Shown here piece after piece: positions 62,943-64,000 of a DNA stretch of 64,000 nt (its first letter is position 1; each line of letters opens with the position of its first letter). Position numbers and translations under genes: made by a program. The DNA lies in contig CP136061.1 in the NCBI GenBank assembly GCA_032622095.1, forward strand, positions 68,017,127-68,081,126. The letters are read 5' to 3'. Source of the stretch: Siphonodentalium dalli (taxonomy: Eukaryota > Mollusca > Scaphopoda > Gadilida > Siphonodentaliidae). The notes beneath the pieces were generated by a model. It was not told the origin of the DNA, searched no databases, and saw only the letters and a program-made list of their open reading frames with translations.

Positions 62943-64000
62943 GCGGACCGGACCGGACCTCCTTTGGTGGTCCGGTCCACTGCCAAGGCAGTACAGTCCG
63001 GTCCGGTCCAGGCCATTCCAGTCCGGTACACATGCCTGGACCGGTCCAAAATGGTCCGGTCCACCTATAATAGGCTATATGTTAATTAATTCTCTGTTTT
63101 CTCAAAGTTTTTACTGTGTATATATAGTACAAACTATAAGGTATACTGAGTTCAGTACATTGCAATGAGTCCATATATGTTAAAACTTACATTGTTTGCC
63201 GATTGTATGCATCATTGTCTGTCTCTGGTGGGATATACTGGGAACGATGCACGATAATAGTATTTCTAGTAATGCGAACATTCACTAATTAAATGTATTG
63301 GACAGATATATAGTTAGGGCCAGAATGTGTTATAACCAATCTAACATGGCACTCAACTGATCGTATGCATGATTCGTATCATACTTATTTTCATTAAATT
63401 GAAATTTAAACGAAATAACTATACTGATGACAATTATACAAATATATGTGTACTAATATGTACTAATATTACATTTATATTGGAGTCTTGGAGATTGTGA
63501 TGGCTGATTGTATAGTCCTGACAATTACAGTTATATACCTAAGTACAACTACTATTGGATTAATGTGACTGTCTTGTGTATGTACTATGTAATGCGGTTT
63601 GCATGTTTCTTCGATAATTATAACTGAAAAACAATAGAATACTCGATTCGATATCCATCCAAATTGATTAGTTGATGCCATGTTACACTGTTTATGACAA
63701 ATAGTTCCATACTAATTCAGTTGCATGTTTGTCGCCTTGAAAGCAGGCGGCCGGAAATCGGCGACATCAAAGCAGGCGGCCGCCCACACTGGCACTTTCA
63801 TTATAAGGAAAGTGACATGTATAAAGTACATCTACATTGTTTTCGTGACATCAAACGTTTAATAGATAGTAACCACTTGAATGCGTCAATACATCGTTGT
63901 TAATTGATATGACGGCAAATACGCAATAATATTCGCGATAGTTTAGTATAAAAAACTGAAGTAAAATAGTGGACCGGACCGGAGAGTACCGGACCGGCGG
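62937..64000. mobile_element. Element with CCGGTCC sub-terminal repeats, running off the window
   Basis: Starts near 62937 with tagtgatgcggaccggaccg and holds a cluster of ggaccgg/ccggtcc repeats to 63062; a second cluster (gtggaccggaccggagagta) begins at 63969 and is cut by the window edge. Short repeats clustered at both ends resemble the design of the CCTGCGAA hAT family, but the right end and target duplication cannot be seen. A cgatatccatc-rich middle and a local ggcggccg pair at 63747-63782 are the only other features. Confidence 0.55.

Overview
This is intronic, repeat-rich nuclear DNA from an animal (metazoan). It has AT-rich introns of 0.5 to 14 kb, GT-AG splice sites, LINE, hAT, mariner-like and TTAA-type (piggyBac-like) transposons, minisatellites and no bacterial-style gene packing. 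Most likely it is a marine-type invertebrate with a large genome. I could not fix the phylum from sequence alone.

The only host gene I can support is a plexin (semaphorin receptor) on the minus strand. Twelve exons between 62530 and 6947 join without a single phase conflict into 596 codons plus one base. They encode, in order, the end of an IPT domain, the third PSI domain, four further IPT/TIG domains, a transmembrane helix and the start of the juxtamembrane coiled coil. The sema domain and first PSI domains must lie beyond position 64000. The cytoplasmic GAP domain must lie beyond position 1, since no matching exon was found in 1-6946. A dibasic RRKR site in the IPT5 region resembles the proprotein-convertase site described for B-type plexins. 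About 3 percent of the gene span is coding.

Everything else is mobile or repetitive DNA, mostly inside the plexin introns. By region: 1-1.5 kb, unrecognised GC-richer repeat remnant; 2.7-3.65 kb, two minisatellites; 4.4-6.8 kb, a repeat built of ~165 bp units with an AAGATGGC core; 8.1-9.6 kb, tandem TTAA-type MITEs plus a hAT element; 11.6-12.8 kb, the same MITE pair broken by a retroposed insert; 14.6-20.3 kb, a nest of at least three elements; 22.5-24.07 kb, a 45 bp minisatellite; 24.7-27.75 kb, a decayed non-LTR retrotransposon; 31.96-33.43 kb, a mariner-type MITE split by a hAT element; 34.1-35.6 kb, a piggyBac-like element; 41.2-44.9 kb, a decayed autonomous hAT transposon; 45.2-46.8 kb, another hAT element; 47.2-51.8 kb, a 4.6 kb diverged palindrome; 55.3-60.1 kb, a hAT-bounded element enclosing a second 3.6 kb palindrome with a minisatellite loop; 62.8-64 kb, a LINE fragment cut by an element that leaves the window.

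The genes do not form a system of interacting products. The interest lies in a receptor gene whose introns have been colonised layer by layer, so relative insertion order can be read from interrupted elements and target-site duplications. All coordinates of repeats were read by eye and may be off by a few bases to tens of bases. Splice sites of the plexin exons are exact as far as the GT-AG rule and phase continuity can show.
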